Part shown: positions 45,019 to 55,647 of the stretch, in pieces
Position numbering within the stretch: position 1 is the stretch's first letter
Layout of the letters: every line of letters begins with the position of its first letter
Source of the DNA: Mixophyes australis
Lineage: Eukaryota; Chordata; Amphibia; Anura; Limnodynastidae
Assembly (NCBI GenBank): GCA_036250195.1
Contig: JAVHZZ010000005.1
Span: 180,651,448-180,715,447, forward strand
Length of the DNA stretch: 64,000 nt
Direction of reading: 5' to 3'
The notes under the pieces: model-generated
What the model was told of the DNA's origin: nothing
Database searches by the model: none
Seen by the model: the letters and a program-made list of their open reading frames with translations, nothing else
Made by a program: the position numbers and the translations under genes

Positions 45019-45366
45019 AAAAAACTATTTTCTCAGAAAGGGCTCATCCAATTGACCTGAAATTTGGTATGCTGACATTATTTGACAAAAAAAATAGAAT
45101 AGTCAAGTCAGTTAACTTCCATCATCCCCCCTTCCCCCTGTGGGAGGGGTAGTAAAGGCTAAATTTATGAGTTGAGGGGTCAAACTCATTTTCGTGAGGT
45201 AATTTTACCTCATGAACACACATTAAAAAGGGCGCTTGCGTCGGGAAGTAACGATCTTCCCCTGAGGAGGCCTGGGCTAGGCCCAAATGCATGACATGAA
45301 CCTTTTTAAGACCTTAAGTATCTTGATTTGACTAGAATGCATGAGTATCATGCACGGGTTAACTTG
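44763..45366 (+). mobile_element. Helitron/Helentron-like non-autonomous element (probable)
   Basis: Non-coding unit bounded by TA tracts. It starts near ATGCTTAGTGGCGTCTGTG, contains a block of about 47 bp twice (44904-44950 and 45179-45225) built around the palindrome TGAGGTAATTTTACCTCA, and carries a (GT)n microsatellite. Near the right end is a perfect 7-bp hairpin TGCATGA/TCATGCA with a 3-nt loop (45338-45354), followed by CGGGTTAACTTG. A short hairpin close to the 3' end, no target duplication and an internal microsatellite fit Helitron-like elements. No Rep/helicase is encoded. Confidence 0.55.
44970..45017. repeat. (GT)n microsatellite
   Basis: About 24 uninterrupted GT units within the Helitron-like element. 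Confidence 0.97.
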
Positions 45367-45418
45367 TATATATATGTATATATATATATGTATATATATG
45401 TATATATATATATGTATA

Positions 45419-45501
<83 letters not shown>

Positions 45502-45508
45502 ATATATA
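45367..45508. repeat. TA/TATG microsatellite
   Basis: Alternating TA with periodic TATG interruptions and a terminal (TG)n, up to the Tc1 insertion. Confidence 0.95.
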
Positions 45509-47116
45509 CAGTCCAGTCCATAAATATTGGGACATCGACACAATTCTCATATTTTGTGCTCTATACACCACCACAATGGATTTGAAATGAAACAAACAAG
45601 ATGTGCTGTAACTGCAGACTTTCAGCTTTAATTTGAGGGAATTTACATGCCTCCCACTTTTTAAGGGACCAAAAGTAATGGGACAAACTAAACAATCCTA
45701 CATCAAACTTTCACTTTTTAATATTTTGTTGCAAATCCTTTGCAGTCAATTACAGGCTGAAGTCTGGTAGGCAAAGACATCACCAGATGCTGGGTTTCAT
45801 CCCTGGTGATGCTCTGCCAGGCCTCTACTGCAAATGTCTTCAGTTCCTGCATGTTCTTGGGGCATTTTCCCTTCAGTTTTGTCTTCATCAAGTGAAATGC
45901 ATGCTCAATCGGATACAGGTCAGGTGATTGACTTGGCCATTGCATAACATTCCACTTGTTAGCCTTAAAAAACTCTTTTGTTACTTTTGCAATATGCTTT
46001 GGGTCATTCTTCATCTGCACTGTGAAGCGCTGTTCAATGAGTTCTGAAGCATTTGACTGAATATGAGCAAATAATATTGCCCGAAACACTTCAGAATTCA
46101 TACTGCTGCTTTTGTCAGCAGTCACGTCATCAATAAATACAAGGGAACCAGTTCCATTGGCAGCCATACATGCCCACACCATGACAATACCACCACCATG
46201 CTTCACTGATGAGGTGGTATGTTTTGGATCATGAGCAGTTCCTTTCCTTCTCCATACTCTTCTCTTCCCATCATTCTGGTACAAGTTGATCTTTGTCTCA
46301 TCTGTCCATAGGATGTTGTTCCAGAACTGTAATGGCTTTTTTAGATGTTGTTTGCCAAACTCTAATCTGGTCTTCCTGTTTTTGTGGCTCACAAAGGGTT
46401 TACATCTTGTGGTGAACCCTCTATATTCACTCTTGTGAAGTTTTTTTTTGATTGTTGACTTTGACACATATACAACTAACTCCTGGAGAGTGTTCTTGCT
46501 TTGGCTAACTGTTGTGAAGGGGGGTTTTTCTTCACCAGGGTAAAAATTCTTCTGTCATCCACCACAGTTGTTTTCCGTGGTCTTCCGGGTCTTTTGGTGT
46601 TGCTGAGGTCTCCGGTGCGTTCTTTCTTTTTAAGAATGTTCCAAACTGTTGATTTGGCCACACCTAATGTTTTTGCTATATCTATGATGGGTTTGTTTTG
46701 ATTTTTCAGCCTAATGATAGCTTGCTTCACTGATAGTGACACCTCTTTGGATCTCATATTGAGAGTCTACAGCAACAGATTCCAAATGCAAATGTCACAC
46801 CTAGAATTAACTCCAGACCCTTTACCTGCTTAATTGATGATGAAATAATGAGGGAATAGCCCACACATGTCCATGAAATAGCTTTGGAGTCGATTGTCCC
46901 ACTACTATTGGTCCCTTAAAAAGTGGGAGGCACATATAGAAACAGTTGTAATTCCTACATTGTTCACCTGATTTGGTTGTAAATACCCTCAAATTAAAGC
47001 TGAAAGTCTGCAGTTACAGCACATCTTGTTAGTTTCATTTCAAATCCATTGTTGTGGTGTATAGAGCCCAAAATATGAGAAATGTGTCGATGTCCCAATA
47101 TTTATGGACTTGACTG
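45509..47116 (-). mobile_element. Tc1-family transposon with long inverted repeats
   Basis: Ends CAGTCCAGTCCATAAATATT and the complement of CAGTCAAGTCCATAAATATT, flanked by TA on both sides. The inverted repeats are long: about 220 bp on the right (46897-47116) and about 178 bp on the left, which lacks some 42 bp. One minus-strand transposase gene lies between. High identity of the arms suggests a fairly young copy. Confidence 0.93.
45718..46757 (-). pseudogene. Tc1 transposase, frameshifted and catalytically damaged
   Basis: Two minus-strand frames: residues from 46757 form the N-terminal helix-turn-helix region (RLKNQNKPIIDIAKTLGV, KSTVWNILKK, then the GRPRKT hook), and 46467-45718 forms the DDE catalytic domain. 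They are joined by a single-base frameshift near 46490, since the missing link can be read in the next phase. In the catalytic part WTDETK gives the first Asp and SPDLYPIEH the Glu. Where the second Asp is expected in the usual DNDPKH motif the sequence is KNDPKH, so that Asp is Lys; counting to the Glu gives the DD34E spacing. The protein would be inactive even without the frameshift. Confidence 0.92.

Positions 47117-47151
<35 letters not shown>
47117..47151. repeat. (TA)n microsatellite
   Basis: TA tract between the Tc1 element and the end of the Penelope-like element. Confidence 0.9.
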
Positions 47152-47155
<4 letters not shown>

Positions 47156-47876
47156 AAACAAATAGAGGATATATCAGGCGCTGATCACCACAGCGTGGTC
47201 ACTTAAAAGTAGTATAATAAATAAAATATGTCTATATGCACACATACATATACACAGTTTATAACAATAAAGTCCCGTATCCACAATATATAAAGATCAC
47301 TTGACTCTTGTAAGAGTGGCAGCCTCGATAGCCTGACGTCAGATGGTTAGTCCGAACAAATTGGATTACTGCAACAGAAATACAAGCAGGGCGCCTTTCA
47401 GTGGTATATTAAATATGCAACATGGGATAGAGCAATAACATGCGTACCGTGAGGAAAATAGCGTTGAGTCTTTTGGAAAATAGTGGAGTAGTCTTTGCTG
47501 TACTTGTAGTCCTCCAGAACTCCACCGATCAGTACAAAAATGCGGAAAGAGCAAACATAGTATAACTCTGTAGTATTTTTGGTAGGGGCAGTATCACCAA
47601 TAACCCCACAATCCTATGGGGTGTGTGGGATTGGTATCCCAATATTACCAATTTAAATGACACCCATATAAGTGCAACACAGAAGAACATATAAGTCTGC
47701 GTACCATATATCCTGAAGTATCCCACTTCTGGATAAAATTAAAGCATGTGCAACACCAATGACTTCACAGTCACAACCTCATCCAGATGGCGAAATTGCA
47801 TAAGATTGAAAAAAAGGAAGATATTTTGGTATGCATATAAAAAATTTAATAAAATGTAATAAAAGCACTCACATGA

Positions 47877-47964
47877 GGTACTGGACAATACACTGGATAC
47901 AGCTCAACGCGTTTCGTCTTGCACAACTCAAGACTTCATCAGGAGCATGAGATATACATGTACC
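47877..47964 (-). ncRNA. Hammerhead ribozyme-like fold in the PLE 3' region
   Basis: On the minus strand: CTGATGA (47942-47936), then one extra A, stem II GTCTTG/CAAGAC (perfect 6 bp, 7-nt loop), GAAAC (47915-47911), a minimal stem III in ACGCGT, then TT with predicted cleavage between 47906 and 47905. Stem I has inner GCTC/GAGC and outer GGTAC/GTACC helices with an internal loop. Conserved core residues CUGAUGA, GAAA and U-H are all present (H17 is U). Hammerhead motifs with very short stem III are known in PLE terminal repeats, where they process the RNA. The extra A before stem II is the one oddity. Confidence 0.82.
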
Positions 47965-48932
47965 TAAAATCAGAGCTATTTATAGTATAGCCACGCTAAT
48001 TGGCACATGCGCGGTGACCGCCACTCATCGCGCATGCGCGGACAATATAAATAGCTTTATTGTTACACATATAGATGACAAACAAGCAGACTCGGAAATA
48101 AGCTATTAAATGAATGAATGAACAAAATAGATAGGTTGATATAGTGTAAGAGGTCTCCTATAATTATATATGGACCTTTTTTGGAATGTTATATGGACTT
48201 ACGTTATCTAACGTTGCTTATAGCGGATCCATGCTGAGTTGGTACATACATTGCATTGGTCCGTCAGCGCGCATGCGCCAAAACAAAATAACTTTATCGA
48301 TAAGGTCAATGTCTGCGCAGCGTGAGCCCGTCAACGCGCATGCGCCGAAACACAGAGCGACTCTTAACAATACAGATACCTATAGCAACTAGAATGGGAC
48401 AAGAGACCCATATGTGACCTTAGAGATGGAATAAAAATACTAAGTTATCAATAAACCACAAATACTGGAATCCTACCTATCAAGATGTATATTCATTAGA
48501 TCTAGATGAATTACATCTAAGGTTAATAGACTATGCCCTGCATCTATGCACCTTATTGTAGATAGTTTTAAATTTGGATAATTGAATAGTACCAATGCCA
48601 GAAGTATAGCATGATCATACTCACATTTGTACATATAATCCACACTGTATTCAACTGTGCTACCAAGATATCACTATAACATAATGAGCCACAGTAATTA
48701 AGTGGAATCTGACCAGGAAATATATACATATAACAAAGATAGTTAAAAAATTTGGTTCCATAGTAACTAAAACTATAATGAACCGCAATGATTTAGGTGG
48801 ATAAATATTTTTATCGAAAACAATTTAGAAAATATCATTACCACGGTATTTTAATTTAAGAGGGGAGTAGACCAATGAAAAACCTGTAGTTAAATATAAT
48901 ATAAAAGGTAATAGAAGCCAGTTTCTGAGTAA

Positions 48933-51152
48933 CTACAAAAAAGGGGCTATTTCGTAGTTCTCATTGAGACCTGCTGGAGTTATCGTGCCCAATTCGAAAA
49001 TCCAGAACATTTCGCGACATGAAAGTTTTTGTTGGAGATCACCTCCCCTGACAGACAATGAAACCTTCTCGAGTGCCAAAAATCTAAGGCAACTCGGGTC
49101 TCCATTGTGTGCCTGGGAAAAGTGCCTAGAAACGGAATGACTCTCCATTCTGTGTTTAATATTGCGAATATGTTCCTGAATACGGATTTTCAATGGGCGT
49201 TTCGTTTTTCCTATATATCTCAGCTTACATGAGCATTCCAGCATGTAGATAACAGAGGAAGTTAAACAATCCATACGTTGTTTGATGATATATTTCCTAT
49301 TGTTATTAGAATTCATAAAATGAGTTTTCACTGGATTGAGATATTTACAAATGTTACAATGGTTGCATCTGAAAGATCCTACATTTTCTGGGAGAAAAGT
49401 CGCCTGTTTTTTCTGCACCCCCATCGTATTAGATAGTAGACTCGGGGCCAGTATTTCCTTTAGATTTCTATTCTTTCTAAAGACTATCATTGGTTTATCG
49501 GGTAAAATTCTGGATAGAATTGGGTCTCTCTTTAGAATACCCCAATGCTTATTGAGTGTTGTTCTAATAATATTCTCACTTTTATTAAACTCTGTTATAA
49601 AGGGAACCATTTCATTTCCTGTATTTCTTATCGTGTATTTGAGTGTTTCAGACCGATCTCGTTCTTTGATTTTAACAGCGGCTCCCTCAATAAGTTCACT
49701 GGGATATCCTCTCTCCCTAAATCTGTTGGAATATATTGTGAGTTGTTCTTCAAAATCCTTATTATTACTACAATTACGCTTTAGTCTGTTGAATTGTGAA
49801 AAAGGTATATTATTTTTCCACTTTTTTTGGTGGCAACTTTTATAGTGGAGATAGCTGTTTGTATCCACTTTTTTAATAAAATTCTTTGATACGATTTTAG
49901 TGTTTTCTGATGTGAGAATTAAGTCTAGATATTCAACTTGTGTATTACTAATATTATAAGTAAACTTTAGATTATACTCATTATTCTCAAGGTCTTTCAT
50001 GAATTCTCCAAATTCTTCCAGATTACCACTCCAAATCACTAAAATATCATCAATGTAGCGCTTGTATAGCTTGATCTTATCTCGATAGGTGTTATTCTGA
50101 TATATATACTTGTTTTCCCAACTCCCCATATGAAGATTGGCGAAGCTCGGCGCGAATGTTGTGCCCATTGCCGTGCCACATATTTGTAAATAAAAGGACT
50201 CGAGAAAACTAAAATAATTATGGGACAAAATGAAATGCATCAGGTCACAGATAAAATCTTTATGTTTGGTTGAAATAGATAAATCTTTGTCTAAAAATTC
50301 CCTACATGAACTGATGCCTTTCCCGTGCTGAATTGATGTATATAGAGACTGGACATCAATTGTAGCCCAAAAATAATTACTTTCCCATTCAAGATCTTGT
50401 AGTGTCTGGAGGACATTATTCGTGTCCCTTAGATATGATTCTAAAGTAATTACATATTTATTCAGAAATACGTCCACATACTTCGATGCATTCGAAGTCA
50501 AAGAATTAATGCCAGATATTATAGGGCGGCCTGGTGGTTTTATTGGGTCCTTGTGGACTTTCGGAAGGTAATAAAAAATAGGGATCACGGGAGTAGATGT
50601 AAACAAAAATTGGAATTCCTCCTTTTTAATTATGTTATCATAAAGTCCTCTACATAATATTGCCCGTAATGAATCTATATATTCTTGTGTTGGATCATTC
50701 ATTAATGATATATAGGATAAAGGGTCACCTAATAATCTTTGTGCTTCTACTACATAGTCAGATCGATTTAAAATTACTGTCCCTCCCCCCTTGTCTGCTG
50801 ATTTTATAACTATATTTTCATTGGTTTGTAGATCTTTCAGGGCTTGTTTCTCCAATTTTGTAAGATTATCAAAACTTTTATTGACATTTTCCGAGTAACA
50901 AAGATCCTGGGTTACTAAATCTTGAAAAATATGTAAGTGACTGCTTTTCGATTCTAACGGGTAGAATTTAGATGGTAATTTTAAGCCTGATTTAGAAGGT
51001 GATTCATAATTCTTTATACAGGCCGTATCATGTTTAGAGAAATATCTCTTCAGCGTTAATTTACGAACATATTTTTGTACATCAATAAACATTTGAAATT
51101 TATTAAGATATTTTGTAGGGGCAAATGATAGCCCCTTATTAAGTACACTCAT
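48933..51152 (-). CDS. PLE reverse transcriptase with C-terminal GIY-YIG endonuclease
   Basis: A 739-codon open frame. The RT part has KSADKGGGTVIL (residues 119-128 region), YYLPKVHK (194-201), GRPIISG (208-214), TIDVQSLYTSI (motif A, about 264-274), GTAMGTTFAPSFANL (motif B, about 326-340) and YIDDILVIW (motif C, about 366-374). SCHQKKWKNNIP follows (439-450), as in other PLEs. The C-terminus from about 634 is a GIY-YIG nuclease (VIYMLEC, LRYIGKT, RIQEH and a later Glu in CREMFW). Coding continues upstream of the first Met: GIFNLSNHELSRSEMSVLNK reads through, so 51152 is an internal Met and the true start lies upstream. The enzyme would copy element RNA primed at a nicked target. The frame is intact for all catalytic motifs. 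Confidence 0.93.
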   Translation of the reverse strand: MSVLNKGLSFAPTKYLNKFQMFIDVQKYVRKLTLKRYFSKHDTACIKNYESPSKSGLKLPSKFYPLESKSSHLHIFQDLVTQDLCYSENVNKSFDNLTKLEKQALKDLQTNENIVIKSADKGGGTVILNRSDYVVEAQRLLGDPLSYISLMNDPTQEYIDSLRAILCRGLYDNIIKKEEFQFLFTSTPVIPIFYYLPKVHKDPIKPPGRPIISGINSLTSNASKYVDVFLNKYVITLESYLRDTNNVLQTLQDLEWESNYFWATIDVQSLYTSIQHGKGISSCREFLDKDLSISTKHKDFICDLMHFILSHNYFSFLESFYLQICGTAMGTTFAPSFANLHMGSWENKYIYQNNTYRDKIKLYKRYIDDILVIWSGNLEEFGEFMKDLENNEYNLKFTYNISNTQVEYLDLILTSENTKIVSKNFIKKVDTNSYLHYKSCHQKKWKNNIPFSQFNRLKRNCSNNKDFEEQLTIYSNRFRERGYPSELIEGAAVKIKERDRSETLKYTIRNTGNEMVPFITEFNKSENIIRTTLNKHWGILKRDPILSRILPDKPMIVFRKNRNLKEILAPSLLSNTMGVQKKQATFLPENVGSFRCNHCNICKYLNPVKTHFMNSNNNRKYIIKQRMDCLTSSVIYMLECSCKLRYIGKTKRPLKIRIQEHIRNIKHRMESHSVSRHFSQAHNGDPSCLRFLALEKVSLSVRGGDLQQKLSCREMFWIFELGTITPAGLNENYEIAPFL

Positions 51153-51439
51153 CTCTGATCTACTTAGTTCATGATTTGAGAGATTAAAGATCCCATTATT
51201 TGGGTTTACAGAAATCTCCTTCTGTGGCTTCTGGGTACCTCCTCTTCTCCCTCTTCGTCTACATAGCGCCTTTTTAATGGGGAAGCTACTTTTATATTTT
51301 CTTTCAGATGATGTTTCCGCTGGGGTAATCTCTCCTGGTTTGAAGGACCCGGTGATAAAAAATCCTCAGTGTCGCTATCTGAGACTGATAATGTGGAGAA
51401 CCTATTTCTCAGGATAGGTTCAAAACGAACCTGCCTGTT

Positions 51440-51913
51440 TTATTTGGGGCTAGAATATATCTCATTGGCCTTTTTTGTAGGTATTTTTCTCCATTTTTCA
51501 GGGGCATTAAATCCTCTTTGTGCCTGATCATCATGCATAGATCTAAAATTATTTTTGGGTTTCGGCCATTTCTTAACATTTGATTGTAAATAGTCCCTTT
51601 TATCTCTGTGGAACTTACGTTCTTTAATTTTAATCACTTCCGTCTCGATTTTGTCAAGTTTTTTATTTAGCACTAATTCATTCTCTTTGAAGTTGGCATC
51701 TTCCTTAAAAGGTTGTAATTGGATTTCTTTTATGTCTAGTTCTTTTTCTACTTCTTTAAAGATATTAGTTTTTTCTATTATAATAAGTTTAATTAATTTT
51801 AAGGAACACTCATGAAGTGTGGTGTCCCATTGATCCATAAAAGCCTGATTGTCTTGGCCAAACGTAGGTACCTTATTGAGTCTAAGACCCCTCGGGATTC
51901 TGTTGACCTCCAA
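51440..51913 (-). pseudogene. PLE upstream ORF, coiled-coil/basic region
   Basis: A 157-codon frame with a charged, helix-prone middle (LDKIETEVIKIKERKFHRDK) and a WPKPKNNF segment, matching in style the N-terminal ORF that precedes RT in vertebrate PLEs. After its TAA stop (51440) the same frame stays open for about 60 further codons (acidic SVSDSDTEDF), then a shift of frame near 51230-51290 leads into the RT. A single nonsense change plus one indel therefore separate two parts of what was probably one continuous or overlapping coding region. Confidence 0.65.
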
Positions 51914-51949
51914 ATATGTTTGTAGACATTTAATGTATATATATATATA

Positions 51950-52460
51950 TAGGCAAAAGTATTTGGCCGCACCTGTTAATTATCAAATTGAGGTGTTTCA
52001 GTCAGACCCGTTGCCAGAGCTGTATAAAATCAAGCACCTAGCCATGCAGTCTCCATTTGCAAACAATTGTGATACAAAGTGGGTCGTTCTAAAGAGATCA
52101 ATGACTTCCAGCATGGTACTGTGATAGGATGCCACCTTTGCAATAAACGGTTCGTGAAATTTCATTCCTGCTGGACATTCCACGGTCAGCTGTAAGTGAT
52201 GTTATTAGAAATTGGAAGTGTTTAGGAACTGCTAAGGCGCATGGTGCATAAAAGTCGCCAACGCCCTGCTGATACCATAGCTGAAGAGTTCTGAACTTCC
52301 ACTGGCATTACTGTAAGTACAAAAACCAATGCCAAGCGTCAGATGGAGTGGTGTAAAGCACACAGACACTGGACTGTTGGAGCAGTGGAAACTTGTTCTG
52401 TGTAGTGACAAATCACGCTTCTCTGTTTGGCAGTCAGAAAGGGTGAGTCTGGGTTATGAT
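51950..52460 (+). mobile_element. Truncated Tc1-like transposon
   Basis: Begins GGCAAAAGTATTTGGCC after a TA tract, then GATCAATGACTTCCAGCATG and CAGATGGAGTGGTGTAAAGC, which are recognisable Tc1 transposase-coding phrases in the plus direction. Frames are broken and the right end is missing. Confidence 0.72.
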
Positions 52461-55400
52461 GATGTCAGGAGAATGTTACCTGCCTGACTGCATTTAACTT
52501 GGCCTAAACAAAGTTATCAAATACTGAGGGTATATATATCAAAGTTTGCTTTTCATCAAACCTTTTATTCTTTAGTGATGGGAATAGCAATTTGTAATTC
52601 ACATAATCTACTAAAGGCATGTTGCCCATTATATCTCCATTTAAAAAAATTGCCATATATCACACAATAACAGAAATTGTTGATTTCTACATTGTTATGT
52701 ATAGAACAATGGAAATCTCCAAAATTATCTCAGTTGAAATTGTCTGAAAACCAGTGATATTTCCTACTAATTTTAATAGTTAATATATGGCACATAAAGC
52801 CCATTAAAAGCATTGTTGATTGAATGTATCGGAAGATCTTTTGGTATTTTTTTTTTAAGTCAAAAAAGATGAAATGCTATTGTGGAAATATCGGTCCCAG
52901 AAAGCCCTGGCAGCCAGTGACTGCTTGGGCATGCTGACACATGTGTACAAAAGCAAGCATGCCCTGACCTGATCTGTTTCACAATAGTATTTTATTGCAT
53001 TGCCATTAATTCCGTTATCAATGGCTCTGGAGCTCAGTATCTGCTCAGTAATCACAAGCAGTCATCATGTAAAATATTGCTTGTAATTGGCTGAGTATTT
53101 CCCATTCATTCTATGGGCAAAGCATGTTAATGGGCTTTGTGCACCAATTGAAAATGCATTGCCTATACAAATGACTGGTATAAGCAGCAGTTACTTAACA
53201 GAGTAAAATCACACAAAATTAAAATGATTTTAAAATAAATAAGTGTATTGGTGAATTATCAATTTCTGTATGACAATTTTGGGCAATTTGAACTTGACCA
53301 TAGATCTCCCCTATCAGTACTCAATGACAGCAGCACTTGATGTGAAAACACTCACAATGCATATAAGATTGTAAGATTTTACATTCTCTTTCCTCTGAAA
53401 TGTACTTTAAGTGGTCAACAGGAAATAATAAGCTATGAAATATAAAACCACTGTTAAGAGTCATGAAGAGTTATAATTTGTAGGCCAAGGCCTAAGGATT
53501 GTTTTAGCATGTTTATATCATGGGTTTCCTGTGTTAATTGGCTTATCTACTGCACTGGTAGACGGATGTGAAAGAAATCAATAAGTGGTATACTGAAAAA
53601 TGTATCTGCAAATTGATTTTCTGTTTCATTCATGAAAAATACAGTGGGCTTCTGGGTAAACATTTTAATAATAGATATACAGTACAATGTTCACTTGATT
53701 TGTAATGTATTTTACAAAACTAAAATTGTTTTTTTTTGCAGTGATATACCTACTTCTCACCAAAATAATTTTTCAAGTTGGCAAAAGTGACACTTTTTTG
53801 TCTTAATTACTACAGCATAGTAGTATTGTATGATTTGAACCAGAGTTCCATTATAAGCCCCTATTTTCACAATAGAGTTAAATAATAAATGATGATGATG
53901 AATTACCTGCCTATCAGATATTTCAGATTTAGGGTCAGACTGACAATGTGAATGGTTTGAGAAGAATCATCCAGTCAATCAAAAGTTTAACCACTTACTG
54001 ACCATGCAGCAGAGTGATGACTGTTTAACTCTGTATTACCATTTTAAAACAGACAAAAGTGCATTGCGCTAGTCATTGGTAACTGGTGATTCCAGATAAG
54101 ATGCCAGAAGCCTCTTCATCTGGTTACTGGCAACTGGATCGCAGCAGATAGTTTTCAAAGTGATGCTTCCCCTTCTGAACTGGAAATCATGTGACATCAC
54201 TGTAGTTATGTCACATGGACTTTCTTCAATAAAAGGCATGGAGGTTCTGGAGAGACCTGTACTAGCTCTGCCCTGCATGCTAGCACTGTTGGGTAAACTG
54301 AAGCTAATAGATGAAGCTGTGCTAGATACAGTTTGCACTGAAGGGCCTTTTATATATTTAGGGAATATTTTAAGGGCTATCAAATCAGGATAAGGATAAT
54401 AAAATAGTTAAAAAAAAAAATTACAAAGAAAATCTAAAAAATACAGAGCTTGCATTTAGAGTCCTATCAATCAAAATCTAAATAAATGACACATATTCTC
54501 AGAAAATATAATTGATTACATTTTAGGTTAGTTAGTTAGTGGGCTTGCACTAATTGTGTAACAGACACAAAAAGCTGAATAATTTTGCCCATTTTCCCTG
54601 TAAGAAATTTACTTTGAGAAGCAAACAGAAACAGATGCCCCCCAAACCTAAAATAATTGATTTGGTTATGAAGGGGGTTGGAGTCATTAAAAATAAGTGC
54701 TTTATCTATAAAAAAAAATCCAATTCCATAACATTGAGTAATTTATCTACAGGGATATAGAAAAATCAAATTTATGGATTGACATTTATCTTCCCAAGAT
54801 TGCAGTGGCCATTGTCCTTTACTCAAATCATGTTTTAAACTTTAGCCATTTTTCTTCAAATGTACACATTTATGTGTTCATGGCCCTTTAACAGATACTC
54901 GCGTCCTAAGAGAGCAATATAGTTGTGTTACGAAATTCTAACTGGAACTGACATGATGCATTTTCACGCATGAGGAGGATTCTATCACTATCACATTACT
55001 AGACCTTTCGTGAATGTCAGCAGTTACATTTTGTGTTTATTTACTGTTTACATTATTCAGGGTGTATTATTAGGACCATGTTTAAACTAGGCAGAGGCAG
55101 TTAAGTATTTTATGTTATATACTGTATAAACTTGTACAACATTTCTCTGCTTCTGTTGTGCACAAGCTGTTCATTTATTCTCAGAGATCAATAATCCCTT
55201 CTGTTCGAACTTCTCCCCCTCTATCCCCTTTTTACCAAGCAGCCAAAAATCAGCAAATTAGATTTATGTTTTATATTGCATATTGTCTTTTTAAATTAAC
55301 TTTCAAGTGTTTGTGCTTCTTGCTTTCAGAAATACTTTTTCAGGAATGATAATAAATAATATGAATTACTGGACATAGTTTCTAGCACTACATCTGATGG

Positions 55401-55577
55401 AAATGACCACTATAGTACACTACCAGTTATTTACAGCTGTTGTCTTGCAACTATGGTTGAAATATTTGTTATTGAATTGAATATCGACCATGTCCCTTTG
55501 CAACTTCTTTATGTACATGGATGCCATAGTTAATAGATGTTTGTAACAGGCCAATAGGAGAATCATAGACATATGAT
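52461..55577. other. Mostly unrecognised AT-rich DNA
   Basis: No convincing reading frame. A GC-richer segment at 52880-52960 (CCCAGAAAGCCCTGGCAGCC, GGGCATGCTGACA) resembles the repeat block near 8530-8600. An ATGATGATG run near 53890 may be a minimal L2 tail. A segment at about 54070-54380 is more complex but not assigned. Confidence 0.35.
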
Positions 55578-55647
55578 GTGAGTGAATTCTTTGTACAGCG
55601 CTGCAGAATTAGTCGCGCTATATAAATAGCTGATGATGATGATGATA
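55578..55647 (+). mobile_element. L2 LINE tail fragment
   Basis: TTGTACAGCGCTGCAGAATT, CGCGCTATATAAATAGC and (GATG)n repeat, matching the end of the 18340-18567 copy. Confidence 0.78.

Larger units (their letters stand above)
47152..51945 (-). mobile_element. Penelope-like retroelement (PLE), nearly full length
   Basis: Minus-strand element with an upstream ORF (51440-51913), a 739-codon RT/GIY-YIG frame (48933-51152) and a 1.8-kb 3' region containing a hammerhead-like fold (47877-47964) and three GCGCATGCGC sites. It ends in a TA tract on the 3' side; on the 5' side it is cut at another TA tract where a Tc1 fragment begins (51950). Damage is light: one stop codon and one frameshift between the two ORFs. 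The limit at 47152 is inferred from the change to simple repeat. Confidence 0.85.

Noticed and set aside
44067..45508. CRISPR-like spaced repeats
   Set aside because: They are dinucleotide microsatellites and a two-copy block; the genome is vertebrate.
45277..45595. Frames of alternating Tyr-Ile
   Set aside because: Translations of TA microsatellite.
49336..49845. 169-codon plus-strand frame
   Set aside because: It lies opposite the PLE reverse transcriptase/GIY-YIG gene and is a shadow of it.
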